Shown here: in pieces, positions 1 through 8,887 of the stretch
How positions within the stretch are numbered: the stretch's first letter is position 1
Layout: each line of letters begins with the position of its first letter
Source: an uncultured Opitutaceae bacterium
GTDB taxonomy: Bacteria > Verrucomicrobiota > Verrucomicrobiia > Opitutales > Opitutaceae
Assembly (NCBI GenBank): GCA_937958045.1
Contig: CALFXL010000005.1
Location: 62,001 to 126,000, forward strand
Direction: 5' to 3'
Length of the DNA: 64,000 bases
Translations under genes and position numbers: made by a program
Notes under the pieces: model-generated
Database searches by the model: none
The model's input: only the letters and a program-made list of their open reading frames with translations
What the model was told of the DNA's origin: nothing

Positions 1-1050
1 CGAAACCGCAGCCCATGCCGTTGAACTTTCGTCGCCGTCAGTCGCAGACTGAAAATAAAGCACGCCTTCGCACATCTCGACCCAACCGTCGCCAGCGTTC
101 GCACGGCCATATCCACGCAAACACAACGCCAGCACGTCCTCGAAGCCCGCGCGCGCGAGTTCGGTCAACGGCGTCCAGCGTCGCAGCGCGCGGCGCCACA
201 ACGCACGCGGACGCCCGACCAGCGGGCGGAGATCCAGCGATGTATCCGTCGCACCACTACCGTCTGGCATTAGCTCCGCGAGCCACGTTTCCAACGCGGC
301 ATCGTCTTCGTCCAAAAGCTCGCGGGTCAGTGCCGCTCCCGCCAACGCATCGTTTTCCGCCGCTTTTTTGAGCGCGGGCAGCACATCGTGACGCACGCGG
401 TTGCGAAAAAAATCGCGGCCGGCGTTGGTCGCGTCTTCGCGCCAAGTGAGTTTCGCGGCTCGAAGCGCGTCTTCGATTTCCTGTCGGGAAATCGCGATGA
501 GCGGTCGCAAAAAACAACGCCCGTCCCGCCGCTGTTGCACGGGACGCGGCGCCGCCAATCCAGCCGAGCTACTTCCTCGCGCGATCCGCATCAGCAGGGT
601 TTCGGCGACATCGTCGCGATGATGCCCCGTCCAAAGAATTTTCGCACCGACCGACTCCATCGCGTTTGCGAAGAAACGTTGTCGCGCCTCACGCGCCTCG
701 GTTTCGCCGGCATCGGCTCGCGCGTTCTCCCATTGTCCGACTCGCAGCGATACGCCGAGCGCGGCACAGACCTCGCGACAAAAACGTTCGTCCGCGTCGC
801 TCGCTTCTCCGCGAAGCCGGTGATTAAAATGCAATGCCACCAGCGAGCTTCGCATGCCCGGCCAATGCGCCAGTACGAGGATCAGCAACGCGAGCGAATC
901 GGCTCCGCCCGAAAAAGCGATGCACCATGGCTGGCTCGGCGCTTCTGTCTGCGCGCGATCGGCATGCACCACCGCCGTAGGATGCAGCCGGCCGCGCGTC
1001 AGCAAGCCCGCGACTGTATTCACTTTTTCCATACCGACGGACGCACTCAT
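1..1050 (-). CDS. tilS: tRNA(Ile)-lysidine synthetase TilS, 3' end outside window
   Basis: TilS attaches lysine to the wobble cytidine of the CAU-anticodon isoleucine tRNA so that it reads AUA. From the ATG at 1050 the frame is open to the window edge, giving 350 residues; the C-terminal end lies outside. The PP-loop ATP-pyrophosphatase motif SGGADS is at residues 47-52, followed by HFNHRLRG near 74-81, the TGHHRDD segment near 141-147 and the FFRNRVRHDVLP segment near 214-225, all in the order usual for TilS. It lies 49 bp downstream of serS on the same strand and could be co-transcribed with it. Identification rests on family motifs; the missing part is the tRNA-binding C-terminal region. 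Confidence 0.9.
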   Translation of the reverse strand, partial: MSASVGMEKVNTVAGLLTRGRLHPTAVVHADRAQTEAPSQPWCIAFSGGADSLALLILVLAHWPGMRSSLVALHFNHRLRGEASDADERFCREVCAALGVSLRVGQWENARADAGETEAREARQRFFANAMESVGAKILWTGHHRDDVAETLLMRIARGSSSAGLAAPRPVQQRRDGRCFLRPLIAISRQEIEDALRAAKLTWREDATNAGRDFFRNRVRHDVLPALKKAAENDALAGAALTRELLDEDDAALETWLAELMPDGSGATDTSLDLRPLVGRPRALWRRALRRWTPLTELARAGFEDVLALCLRGYGRANAGDGWVEMCEGVLYFQSATDGDESSTAWAAVS

Positions 1051-1099
1051 CACAAAAACGACACGACGTCCGACGGCGGGAAGGCGCAATAATCCGCGC

Positions 1100-2368
1100 T
1101 CAGGCGAAGCTGAGGAACTCCTTGCCGAAATACGGCACGAGCGCGTCCGGGATCTTCACGCGGCCATCTTCCTGAAGATTGTTCTCCAAGATCGCCGCCA
1201 GCACGCGCGGAACCGCGAGACCCGACCCGTTGAGCGTATGCACGAGCTCCGGCTTGTCCGCGCCTTTCGCGCGGAAACGGATCTGCGCGCGACGCGCTTG
1301 AAACGCTTCGAAGTTCGAACAGCTCGACACTTCCAGCCAACGCTTTTGTCCGGCAGACCAGACTTCGAGGTCGTATTTTTTCGCCTGCGCAAATCCGAGA
1401 TCGCCACCGCACATCAGCAGCACGCGATACGGCAATCCGAGTTTTTGCAACAGCCGCTCCGCATCGAGACGCAACTTGTCGAGTTCTTCGTAACTCGTCG
1501 ACGGATGCACCCATTTCAGCAGCTCGACTTTGTCGAATTGATGCAGGCGGTTGAGTCCGCGGACATCCTTGCCGTAGCTGCCCGCTTCGCGGCGGAAACA
1601 GGGTGTGTACGCGCAACGATAAACGGGCAGCGCGGATTCATCGAGGATCTCGTCGCGCAGATAATTCGTGAGCGGCACTTCCGCGGTCGGCACGGCGTAG
1701 AGTTTGTCTGCGGTTTCGTACATCTGCCCTTCTTTGTCCGGCAGCTGACCGGTCGCGGTGGCGCTCGCCGCATTCACGAAAATCGGCGGATTTACTTCCA
1801 AGTATCCGGCGCGGCCCGCTTCATCCAAAAAGAAGTGAAGCAACGCACGAACGATCTTCGCGCCGTCGCCCACATAAAACGGAAAACCCGCGCCCGTGAC
1901 TTTTGCGCCACGCGCAAAATCGAAGAGACGATCAAAGCCAGCGACCTCCCAATGCGCTTTCGCATGCGGCGACACGGCATTCACGTCGCCATGCGTCGAG
2001 AAGACCACGTTTTCTTCGGGCGTGCGTCCTTCCGGCACGCTTTCGTGCGGCAAATTCGGAAGCGCAAGCACGGCTTGTTTCCATTTTTCTTCCGTCTCCT
2101 TGAGCTGTGCTTCGCGCTCTTTCACCTGCGCGGACAGCGCCTTCATCTCCTGCACCTTCGCGATGAACTCGGGCGAGCCCTTGGGCAGCTTCGCCATTTC
2201 GGTGTTGGCCGCTTTTTGCTGACTGCGGAGTTGCTCGGTTTCCTGGAGCTGAGCACGCCACGACGCATCGAGCGCGAGCACCGCGTCGAGATCGACATCG
2301 AGATGTTTCTTGGCAATCGCAGCGCGGACGAGGTCCGGCGATTCACGAAGGAGTTTGGGATCGAGCAT
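1100..2368 (-). CDS. serS: seryl-tRNA synthetase
   Basis: This cytosolic class II aminoacyl-tRNA synthetase charges tRNA-Ser with serine. The protein has 422 residues, the usual length. Residues 1-100 form the long N-terminal coiled-coil arm that grips the tRNA long variable arm. TAEVPLTN is at 228-235, motif 2 FRREAGS at 258-264 and motif 3 GSGLAVPRVLAAILEN at 381-396. The ATG at 2368 gives the typical MLDPKLLRE start. It is followed on the same strand by tilS and preceded, 79 bp away, by a glycosyltransferase gene. Nothing unusual was seen; no T-box-like leader fits upstream. Confidence 0.97.
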   Translation of the reverse strand: MLDPKLLRESPDLVRAAIAKKHLDVDLDAVLALDASWRAQLQETEQLRSQQKAANTEMAKLPKGSPEFIAKVQEMKALSAQVKEREAQLKETEEKWKQAVLALPNLPHESVPEGRTPEENVVFSTHGDVNAVSPHAKAHWEVAGFDRLFDFARGAKVTGAGFPFYVGDGAKIVRALLHFFLDEAGRAGYLEVNPPIFVNAASATATGQLPDKEGQMYETADKLYAVPTAEVPLTNYLRDEILDESALPVYRCAYTPCFRREAGSYGKDVRGLNRLHQFDKVELLKWVHPSTSYEELDKLRLDAERLLQKLGLPYRVLLMCGGDLGFAQAKKYDLEVWSAGQKRWLEVSSCSNFEAFQARRAQIRFRAKGADKPELVHTLNGSGLAVPRVLAAILENNLQEDGRVKIPDALVPYFGKEFLSFA

Positions 2369-2447
2369 GGGAAAGACGCAGCGAAACCGTTAACGCCGCG
2401 CGACTCACGCCAATTTTTCAGCGGGCGCGCGGTTCGTGCAGCCGCGT

Positions 2448-3443
2448 TCAGATGCCTCGCTGCGGAAAAGGAAACGGATGCGCGGTGCGCACGCGGGTGC
2501 CGTCGAGACGCTTGAATCGCGCGTAAACCTCGCGTGCTGAGAGCAGTTTCAAGTTTCCGATCGGCGCCTGCGCGACGTGATTGGTCGGTGCGGTGAGCGG
2601 AAACGGCCCGTACAAACGCGGATCGGTCGGCCCAAAAATCCCCAGCACCGGCACGCCCAACGCCGCCGCCAGATGCAGCGGACCGCTGTCATTGGCGATG
2701 ACCCAGCCCGCGCGTTTGATCAGCGCCGGCAATGCCATGAGGCTCGTGTTGCCCGTGAGATTGAGAAACTGCGATTCGCTGAGCGCGTCCTTGTAATCGA
2801 GGTAGTTGTTTCCCGCCCACACGACTTTGCGCCCCGAGCCATCGCGTGCGATGAACTCCGTGAGCTCCTTAAACCCGTGCCAGCGTTTTTCGGCGCGACG
2901 GCTGTCAGGGAAAATCACCACCGGTTGCGCACCGCCGCGGCCTTCGATGTGGCTGAGATTCAGCCCATCGACTTCGCGAAAACGCAGCTGGCCCGCAAGT
3001 TCGGGTTTGAGCCCGAGCACGGGAAGAAATTGCAGCAAAATCTCCAGCGCGTGCGAATGTTTGCCCGACGGCGGCATCGACACCTTTTCGTGATAAAACA
3101 AACCAGCGCCTTCACGTGCATCCGCACGACCGACTTTGCGGCGTCCTCGCGCACGGAGCGTCATCAGCCCCGAGCGCAGCAAGCCCTGAAGATCGAAAAC
3201 ATAATCAAACTGCGTCTCGCGCACTTCACGCATGAGACGGAAAAAACCGTTTAACCCACTGTTGCGCTCAAACACATACACGCGATCGACCGCTTCGCAC
3301 TGCCGCACCAAAGCAGCGAAAATATCGCGCACGATCCACGAGATGCGCACATCAGGACGTTGTGCCTTGATCGAGGACGCGACCTGGAGGCCATGCACGA
3401 TATCCCCGAGCGAGGAAGGTTTGATGATGAGAAGTTCGACCAT
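2448..3443 (-). CDS. family 9 glycosyltransferase (heptosyltransferase I-like)
   Basis: The 331-residue protein is a GT-B fold family 9 glycosyltransferase, the family that adds ADP-heptose to the inner core of LPS at the inner membrane. The N-terminal KPSSLGDIVHGL segment (about residues 8-19) and the C-terminal nucleotide-sugar site ANDSGPLHLAAALGVPVLG match WaaC/WaaF proteins. The N-terminal KxSSLGD form resembles WaaC more than WaaF, but acceptor specificity cannot be read from sequence. It is divergent from a fused acyltransferase-heptosyltransferase gene 126 bp away, which supports a role in LPS core assembly. The start ATG at 3443 places the beta-strand MVELLIIKP at the N-terminus as expected. 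Confidence 0.85.
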   Translation of the reverse strand: MVELLIIKPSSLGDIVHGLQVASSIKAQRPDVRISWIVRDIFAALVRQCEAVDRVYVFERNSGLNGFFRLMREVRETQFDYVFDLQGLLRSGLMTLRARGRRKVGRADAREGAGLFYHEKVSMPPSGKHSHALEILLQFLPVLGLKPELAGQLRFREVDGLNLSHIEGRGGAQPVVIFPDSRRAEKRWHGFKELTEFIARDGSGRKVVWAGNNYLDYKDALSESQFLNLTGNTSLMALPALIKRAGWVIANDSGPLHLAAALGVPVLGIFGPTDPRLYGPFPLTAPTNHVAQAPIGNLKLLSAREVYARFKRLDGTRVRTAHPFPFPQRGI

Positions 3444-3490
3444 GAAAGAAAGGCGCCGCGCAAATTCTGCTTTTAACCGCGAGACCGCTT

Positions 3491-3523
3491 CGTTTGATGA
3501 ACTTTCTTCGGCGAAATCAAACG
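3491..3523. promoter_or_regulatory. inverted repeat in divergent LPS promoter region
   Basis: CGTTTGAT at 3491-3498 is the exact reverse complement of ATCAAACG at 3516-3523, with 17 bp between. It lies in the 126-bp gap between two divergent LPS glycosyltransferase genes, so it could be an operator or a leader hairpin. No protein can be assigned to it. Confidence 0.3.
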
Positions 3524-3569
3524 CTAATCGCCCAGCGCGTGGCGACCGCCGACGAACCCTCCACGTCGC

Positions 3570-5492
3570 GTGCTAAAAACCGTCATCCAATTCACAGGCC
3601 GGCTCATCGCCTTTACCCCTGAACGCTGTCTCCGTCTCGGCGTATTTGCCCTCGGTGATTTGCTTTTGATCCTGTCCGCCCGCCGCCGCCATCTGCTGTT
3701 TTCCAATCTGCATCACGCATTTCCGGGAAAAGAACGCGCGTGGTATCGCCGCATGGCGCGCGAAAGCAGCCGGCGTTTGTTTGAGACCGCCTTTCTTTCG
3801 CTCGCCAGTCCATTTCTGAGCGAAACGCGTCTGCGCCGCATCGTCGAAGTCGCGGATCCCGTCATCAACTGCTTCCGCCATCACTCCGAATCGCCGCATC
3901 CGCTCGTCGTCGGCACGCCGCACATGGCGTACTGGGAAAGCCTCACCTGGCTCTCGCTTTTCTTGCCGGTGCCGATGCGCGAGTTCGGCGTCATCTTCCG
4001 CCCGCTCGACAATCCGACGGCCGACGCCTGGGTGAAATCCACACGAGAGCGCCACGGCATGCGTCTGCTTTCGCGCAAGGAAGGGCTCGCGGAATCGTTT
4101 CGCATCCTCAAACGCCAGGGCACGGTCGGTGTTCTCTTTGACCAAAACGCCGGCAATCAAGGTGCGCTCACGACGCTCCTCGGTCGCGTGTGCTCGACCA
4201 CCGAACTTCCCGGCATGCTCGTCGCGCGCTCCGGCGCGAAACTCGTGACATTCTTCCCGCGGCGTCTCGGCTTCTGGCGCGTGCGCTTCGAGCTCGCCGA
4301 GCTCGCCCACGATGGCACCGCCGAGTCCGCCACGCTCGCGCTCAATCGCTGGCTCGAGACCGCGCTCGCGACCGATGAAAACCTGTGCGCTTCGTGGTTG
4401 TGGAGTCATGCGCGCTGGCGGCATCAGGACTCGCCGCATGCGCGTTTCCGCCTCGAATCGAAACGCAACCTCCTCGCCGCCGATCTCGCCGCCCGCGGCA
4501 CGACCTCCCTGCCCCGCAAAACACGGCTGTGGATCCGCCTGCCCAACTGGCTCGGCGATGTGGTCATGGCGGTTCCGCTCCTACGCGCGCTCCGCGAGGC
4601 GCGACCCGACGCGGAAATCACGTTCATCGCCAAATCCGCCTTCGCTCCTCTGCTGAAAGAAACCGCGCTGGCCGATCGCATCATTTCGCTGCCCGCGCGC
4701 GGTTGGGGGTATTTCCGCTTCTTCCGCCGGCTGCGTAGTGAATATCCGGATACATACGTGCTGCTCACGCATTCCGCGCGCGGCGACATCGAAGCGCGCC
4801 TCACAGGATGCCGCCAACGCTTTGGCCTCGTGAAACCCGGCCGCCGTCGTCCGCTGCTCACGCATCGTTACGAAGTGCCAAAGGATTTTGATGAGCGTCA
4901 GCACCATCAGCTCGAGCTGTGGGAAAATTTCTTCCGCCATTTCGGACTGCTTCAACCCGCCGATCGCATGTCGCTCGCCCGCCCCGGGCTTTCTCCGAAC
5001 GATACGCGCGTCATCGGTTTCATCGCCGGTTCGGAAAACAATCCCGAAAAACGCTGGCCCATCGAACACTGGCGCTCGCTCGCGGAAAAGCTGCTCTCGC
5101 AACCCAATCTGGAAATTTTGCTCTTCGGCACCGCCAACGATCGCGCAATCACCGACCGCATCGCCGAGGGATTGCCAGCACAGCGCGTGCAAAATCTCGC
5201 CGGTACAACCGACTTGCCCGCCTATATCTCGCGCCTTCGCCAGTGCACGACGTTGATCACAAACGACACCGGCGGCATGCATCTGGCTAATCTGCTCGGC
5301 GTGCCGTTGATCGCTCTATTCGGTCCAACCAATCCCGTTCGCACCGGCCCGGTTTTCTCCGCACCGCACATCATCCTGCAACCACCCGATTGCCCGCCGA
5401 CGGGTGGCGGTTCGCTTTCGCGGCTGATGCCGGATACGGTTTTGGCCGCGATGGATTCCGAACTGAAATCCAGCTACACACTCTCCTCCTAA
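3570..5492 (+). CDS. fused lipid A-type acyltransferase and heptosyltransferase II
   Basis: The 640-residue protein joins two LPS enzymes. Residues 1-300 resemble LpxL/HtrB lysophospholipid acyltransferases: an N-terminal hydrophobic stretch, then TPHMAYWE with the HX4E catalytic pair H118/E123, and the FDQNAG segment near 190-195. Residues 318-635 form a family 9 glycosyltransferase starting with WIRLPNWLGDVVMAVPLL, the WaaF signature, and ending in the TNDTGGMHLANLLGVPLIALFGPTNP type of ADP-heptose site. The two steps, acylating lipid A and adding core heptose, act on the same membrane intermediate. The start is GTG at 3570; no better start was seen. An ABC ATPase gene follows 13 bp later. 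Domain roles follow family knowledge; substrate order is inference. Confidence 0.88.
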   Translation: MLKTVIQFTGRLIAFTPERCLRLGVFALGDLLLILSARRRHLLFSNLHHAFPGKERAWYRRMARESSRRLFETAFLSLASPFLSETRLRRIVEVADPVINCFRHHSESPHPLVVGTPHMAYWESLTWLSLFLPVPMREFGVIFRPLDNPTADAWVKSTRERHGMRLLSRKEGLAESFRILKRQGTVGVLFDQNAGNQGALTTLLGRVCSTTELPGMLVARSGAKLVTFFPRRLGFWRVRFELAELAHDGTAESATLALNRWLETALATDENLCASWLWSHARWRHQDSPHARFRLESKRNLLAADLAARGTTSLPRKTRLWIRLPNWLGDVVMAVPLLRALREARPDAEITFIAKSAFAPLLKETALADRIISLPARGWGYFRFFRRLRSEYPDTYVLLTHSARGDIEARLTGCRQRFGLVKPGRRRPLLTHRYEVPKDFDERQHHQLELWENFFRHFGLLQPADRMSLARPGLSPNDTRVIGFIAGSENNPEKRWPIEHWRSLAEKLLSQPNLEILLFGTANDRAITDRIAEGLPAQRVQNLAGTTDLPAYISRLRQCTTLITNDTGGMHLANLLGVPLIALFGPTNPVRTGPVFSAPHIILQPPDCPPTGGGSLSRLMPDTVLAAMDSELKSSYTLSS

Positions 5493-5505
5493 ACGTTTCG
5501 TCATC

Positions 5506-7233
5506 GTGCCACTTCTCTCCGTCAAAAATCTTCGTACTTACTTTCATACCCGCAGCGGTGTTTACCGTGCAGTCGATGGAGTCAGTTTCGATCTCGAGCG
5601 CGGCGAGACGCTCGGCATCGTCGGCGAATCCGGCTCAGGAAAATCCGTCACGTGTTATTCGTTGATGGGTCTGGTTCCTCAACCGCCCGGACGAATCGAG
5701 AGCGGCGAAGCGATTTTTGACGGTGTCGATTTGCTGCACTGCACGCCCGCTCAAGCGCGCAGCATTCGCGGCAAACGCATCTCGATGATCTTTCAGGACC
5801 CGATGACGTCGCTGAATCCGTTTATGCGGATTTCCGAACAGCTCATCGAACCGCTGCTCATTCACGAGAAGATCACCCGTCGTGAAGCGCGCGCACGTGC
5901 GATCCAGATGCTCGAAGCTGTCGGTATCGTCGATGCGGAGAAACGCATGAAGAGCTATCCGCACGAGTTCTCCGGCGGCATGCGTCAACGCGTGATGATC
6001 GCGATGGCGTTGATCACGCGTCCCGACATCCTCATCGCCGACGAACCCACCACCGCACTCGATGTGACCGTGCAGGCGCAAATCCTCGCCTTGATCAAAA
6101 AAATGCAGGCCGAGCTCGGCATGGCGGTTATTTTTATCACACACGATTTGGCCGTCGTTTCCGGTCTGTGTGACCGCGTGCAAGTCATGTATGCGGGCCG
6201 CATCGTTGAGCGCGCCGATACGCGCACGCTGTTCCGCGATCCCCAACATCCGTACACCAAAGCGCTGCAACGCTGCATCCCGTCGCTTCAGGAAAAAGGG
6301 CGCGAGCTCTACTCCATTCCCGGAATGCCGCCCGATCTCTCGAAGCCGATTACTGAAGAAGAACTCCTGGCGCGCTTCGAACCGGTTCCTTCGACGAACG
6401 ACGCCGTCGATCCCACTCCACGTGTTTTCGATTCGGCGGAGCCCATGCTGCGCGTGGAAAATGTTCAGACTCATTTCAAGATCCGCTCCGGCAAAATCAT
6501 CGACCTGAATCCCACCGTCGTCCGCGCAGTCGACGGCGTTTCGTTTGAGCTGCGCCGCGGCGAAGTCCTCGGTTTGGTCGGTGAATCCGGCTCCGGCAAA
6601 TCCACGCTCGCGCGCACCATCATGCAGCTCGTTCCCACGACCGGAGGCGCGGTGGTGCTCGAAGGCCGCAATCTCACCGAAATCTCGCGCCGCGAGCTCA
6701 CCATCGCCGGACGCGAACTGCAGATGGTTTTTCAAGATCCGTTCGCGTCGCTCAATCCGCGTATGACGATTTTCGATACGCTGGCCGAGCCGCTCCGCGT
6801 GCATCGTGTCGTGCCTCCGGAAAAAATCCGCGAGCGCGTCATTCAACTCATGAAAGACGTCGGCCTCGCGCCGCGTTACATGCAAAAATATCCGCACGAA
6901 TTTTCCGGCGGCCAGCGTCAGCGCATCGCCATCGCCCGTGCGCTCGCGCTCGAACCCAAGGTAATCATCGCCGACGAGCCCGTGTCCGCGCTGGATGTCT
7001 CCATTCAGGCGCAAATCCTCAACCTGCTCGCAGGCCTCGTGCGCCGCATGAATCTCACGCTCATCTTCATCTCGCACGATCTCGCGGTGGTGAAACACAT
7101 CTCCGATCGCATCGCCGTGATGTATCGCGGGAAGATCGTGGAAATGGGCGATGCCATCGAGGTGATGACGAATCCAAAACATGAATACACGCGTACCCTC
7201 TTGAGCGCGATTCCCCATGTCAGCGCCCGGTAA
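5506..7233 (+). CDS. two-domain oligopeptide-type ABC transporter ATPase
   Basis: The 575-residue protein contains two complete ABC ATPase halves of the Dpp/Opp/YejF type. Half one has Walker A GESGSGKS at 40-47, the signature FSGGMRQR and Walker B ILIADEP. Half two repeats these with Walker A near 362, FSGGQRQR and VIIADEP, followed by the HPYT/HEYT C-terminal segments typical of peptide importers. It would power uptake of peptides, nickel or related solutes at the inner membrane. No permease or binding protein lies beside it in this window, so its partners must be elsewhere. The start is GTG at 5506. A small gene overlaps its 3' end by 17 bp. Confidence 0.93.
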   Translation: MPLLSVKNLRTYFHTRSGVYRAVDGVSFDLERGETLGIVGESGSGKSVTCYSLMGLVPQPPGRIESGEAIFDGVDLLHCTPAQARSIRGKRISMIFQDPMTSLNPFMRISEQLIEPLLIHEKITRREARARAIQMLEAVGIVDAEKRMKSYPHEFSGGMRQRVMIAMALITRPDILIADEPTTALDVTVQAQILALIKKMQAELGMAVIFITHDLAVVSGLCDRVQVMYAGRIVERADTRTLFRDPQHPYTKALQRCIPSLQEKGRELYSIPGMPPDLSKPITEEELLARFEPVPSTNDAVDPTPRVFDSAEPMLRVENVQTHFKIRSGKIIDLNPTVVRAVDGVSFELRRGEVLGLVGESGSGKSTLARTIMQLVPTTGGAVVLEGRNLTEISRRELTIAGRELQMVFQDPFASLNPRMTIFDTLAEPLRVHRVVPPEKIRERVIQLMKDVGLAPRYMQKYPHEFSGGQRQRIAIARALALEPKVIIADEPVSALDVSIQAQILNLLAGLVRRMNLTLIFISHDLAVVKHISDRIAVMYRGKIVEMGDAIEVMTNPKHEYTRTLLSAIPHVSAR

Positions 7234-7441
7234 ATCCAACGACCCGCTCCACGGTCTCACGTTGGAGACCATTTTAAACCGGCTGGTCGAACATCTCGGC
7301 TGGGCCGAGCTCGGACGACGCATCGATATTCGCTGTTTCAACTACGACCCGAGCATCTCCTCGAGTTTGAAGTTCCTCCGGCGCACGCCGTGGGCCCGCG
7401 CCAAGGTCGAAGAACTTTATCGCCGCACGCTCGCGCGCTGA
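7217..7441 (+). CDS. VF530-like small protein (DUF2132 type)
   Basis: The 74-residue protein carries the features I associate with the VF530/DUF2132 family: NDPLHGLTLETILNRLVEHLGW at its N-terminal half followed by a basic segment IRCFNYDPSISSSLKFLRRTPWARAKVEELY. Family members are small helical proteins with a suggested DNA-binding fold; their role is not known. The ATG at 7217 overlaps the end of the preceding ABC ATPase gene by 17 bp in another frame, suggesting translational coupling. It ends 10 bp from the convergent trmL gene. Confidence 0.82.
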   Translation: MSAPGKSNDPLHGLTLETILNRLVEHLGWAELGRRIDIRCFNYDPSISSSLKFLRRTPWARAKVEELYRRTLAR

Positions 7442-7451
7442 TCGTCGCGCA

Positions 7452-7928
7452 TCACGCGCCCGTCTTCGCGGGAAATCCGATCTGCCGCAGCGCCTCGTAA
7501 CAGGCGATCCCCGCCGCCGTGCTGAGATTCAACGAGCGAAGGTCGGGATTGGCGTGAGGAATGGTCACGCGCGCGGTTTCACCAAACTCCGCATGCAGCC
7601 ACGCAGGCGCGCCATGCCCTTCGTTGCCGAAAACAAGCCCATCACCGTCCGCGTATTGAACGTCCCAATACGACTGCGTCGTTTTCGTCGTGAACAACCA
7701 AAGGCGCTTCGGCCCCGTTTCGCTCGCGCGAAACGCGGCCCAGTCCGCGTGATGATGCACGTCGAGCGAATACCAATAATCCATCCCCGCGCGTTTGAGA
7801 TGCCGGTCCGTGATTGTGAACCCCAGCGGATGGATCAGATGGAGACGCGATTTGGTCAGCGCACACATGCGCCCGATGTTTCCCGTGTTCTGCGGGATTT
7901 CGGGCTGAAAAAGGACGATGTGGAGCAT
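7452..7928 (-). CDS. trmL: tRNA (cytidine/uridine-2'-O-)-methyltransferase TrmL
   Basis: TrmL is a SPOUT-fold enzyme that methylates the ribose at the wobble base 34 of leucine tRNAs using S-adenosylmethionine. The 158 residues match the family length. The N-terminus LFQPEIPQNTGNIGRMCA, the middle LVFGNEGHG loop and the C-terminal SLNLSTAAGIACYEALRQ knot segment are diagnostic. I chose the ATG at 7928 because the family begins right at MLHIVLFQPEIPQN; the frame extends further upstream but into thrB without conserved sequence. It is the last gene of the rpoZ-smpB-thrB-trmL run, separated from thrB by 38 bp that contain a hairpin. Confidence 0.93.
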   Translation of the reverse strand: MLHIVLFQPEIPQNTGNIGRMCALTKSRLHLIHPLGFTITDRHLKRAGMDYWYSLDVHHHADWAAFRASETGPKRLWLFTTKTTQSYWDVQYADGDGLVFGNEGHGAPAWLHAEFGETARVTIPHANPDLRSLNLSTAAGIACYEALRQIGFPAKTGA

Positions 7929-7937
7929 GGAACCTTG

Positions 7938-7958
7938 TGTATTCGATTTTCGAATACA
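7938..7958. repeat. TGTA/TACA stem-loop between thrB and trmL
   Basis: TGTATTCG at 7938-7945 and CGAATACA at 7951-7958 form a perfect 8-bp stem with an ATTTT loop, nine bases after the thrB stop codon. Related stem-loops with TGTA...TACA arms and A/T-rich loops sit at 37472-37492 and 40422-40442, and a decayed one at 21254-21273. It may be a weak terminator, RNA processing site or small interspersed repeat. Confidence 0.6.
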
Positions 7959-7966
7959 GCCAAACG

Positions 7967-8887
7967 TCACTCGATCACCGCGCCCTGATTGTCGGCCAGC
8001 AAGATGCGGACTTCGCTCGCCAAGCCGGCTTCGGCGAACGCCTCGCGCATCGCGGAGCCGACCACCGCCTCGCAGCCAGCGCGGGCCAGACAGAGCACGC
8101 TGGAGCCGCTTCCGCTCAGCCAGCCGGTCAACGCGCCTGCGGCGATGCCCGCGTCGATCGCGGTGCGCCCATTGGGAATCTTTGGCAGCCGATACGGCTC
8201 GTGCATGAAATCGCTCACCGCATGACGCAGTTGCTCGTAGTCGCCGGTCGCGAGCGCAGCCGCGAAAAACGCGGCGCTGTTGATGCTCTTCACCGCCTCG
8301 AAATACGGCAACGTGGACGGCAAGACGCCGCGCGACTCTTTGGTCAAAACTTCGACCGCAGGCGACGCCACGATGAAGATGAGATCCTTCGGAATGGGAA
8401 CGCGCACGACTCCGAGGTAGCGATTGGTTTCCGGATCGCAGCGCGCGACGCAAAATCCGCCGAGGATCGCGGCCGACGCGTTGTCAGGATGCCCTTCCAA
8501 CTCGGTGGCAATTTCGACCAAACGATCAGTGCTGAGCGCAGCTCCCGTCAAAGCATTGAGACCCACCAATACTCCACCGATCACCGTCATGCTCGAGCCG
8601 AGGCCGCGCGCAGGTGGCACCTCGCCGGTGATCGTGTACTCAAATCCGAGCGGCGCGATTTGCGCGGCGGCGAAAAACGCCTCGGCGGTAATCTCGACCA
8701 TTTTTTGCCCGCGCGCATCTTCCGAGCGCAGCGGCTGGATCCCGAAATCGCCCGTCAAGCGACGCAGCGAGACCCGATTGTAGATCTGAAGCGCGAGACC
8801 GAGCGTATCGAAGCCGGCTCCGCAATTGGACGTGCTGCCAGGCACTCGTACCGTCACGTGGGAGGCGGGCGAAGCGGCGGCACTCAT
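7967..8887 (-). CDS. thrB: homoserine kinase
   Basis: ThrB phosphorylates L-homoserine with ATP, the step before threonine synthase. The protein has 306 residues and is a GHMP-family kinase: the N-terminal VRVPGSTSNCGAGFDTLG (residues 13-30), the ATP-binding PPARGLGSSM loop at 91-100, and the C-terminal SGSGSSVLCL glycine/serine motif are all present. Its ATG overlaps the smpB stop codon by 4 bp (ATGA), so the two are translationally coupled. No other threonine gene is nearby, so the biosynthetic genes are dispersed in this genome. Confidence 0.95.
   Translation of the reverse strand: MSAAASPASHVTVRVPGSTSNCGAGFDTLGLALQIYNRVSLRRLTGDFGIQPLRSEDARGQKMVEITAEAFFAAAQIAPLGFEYTITGEVPPARGLGSSMTVIGGVLVGLNALTGAALSTDRLVEIATELEGHPDNASAAILGGFCVARCDPETNRYLGVVRVPIPKDLIFIVASPAVEVLTKESRGVLPSTLPYFEAVKSINSAAFFAAALATGDYEQLRHAVSDFMHEPYRLPKIPNGRTAIDAGIAAGALTGWLSGSGSSVLCLARAGCEAVVGSAMREAFAEAGLASEVRILLADNQGAVIE

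Noticed and set aside
388..2515. Plus-strand frames of 234 and 553 codons opposite tilS and serS
   Set aside because: Both are antisense to well-supported tRNA-related genes and have no conserved segments.
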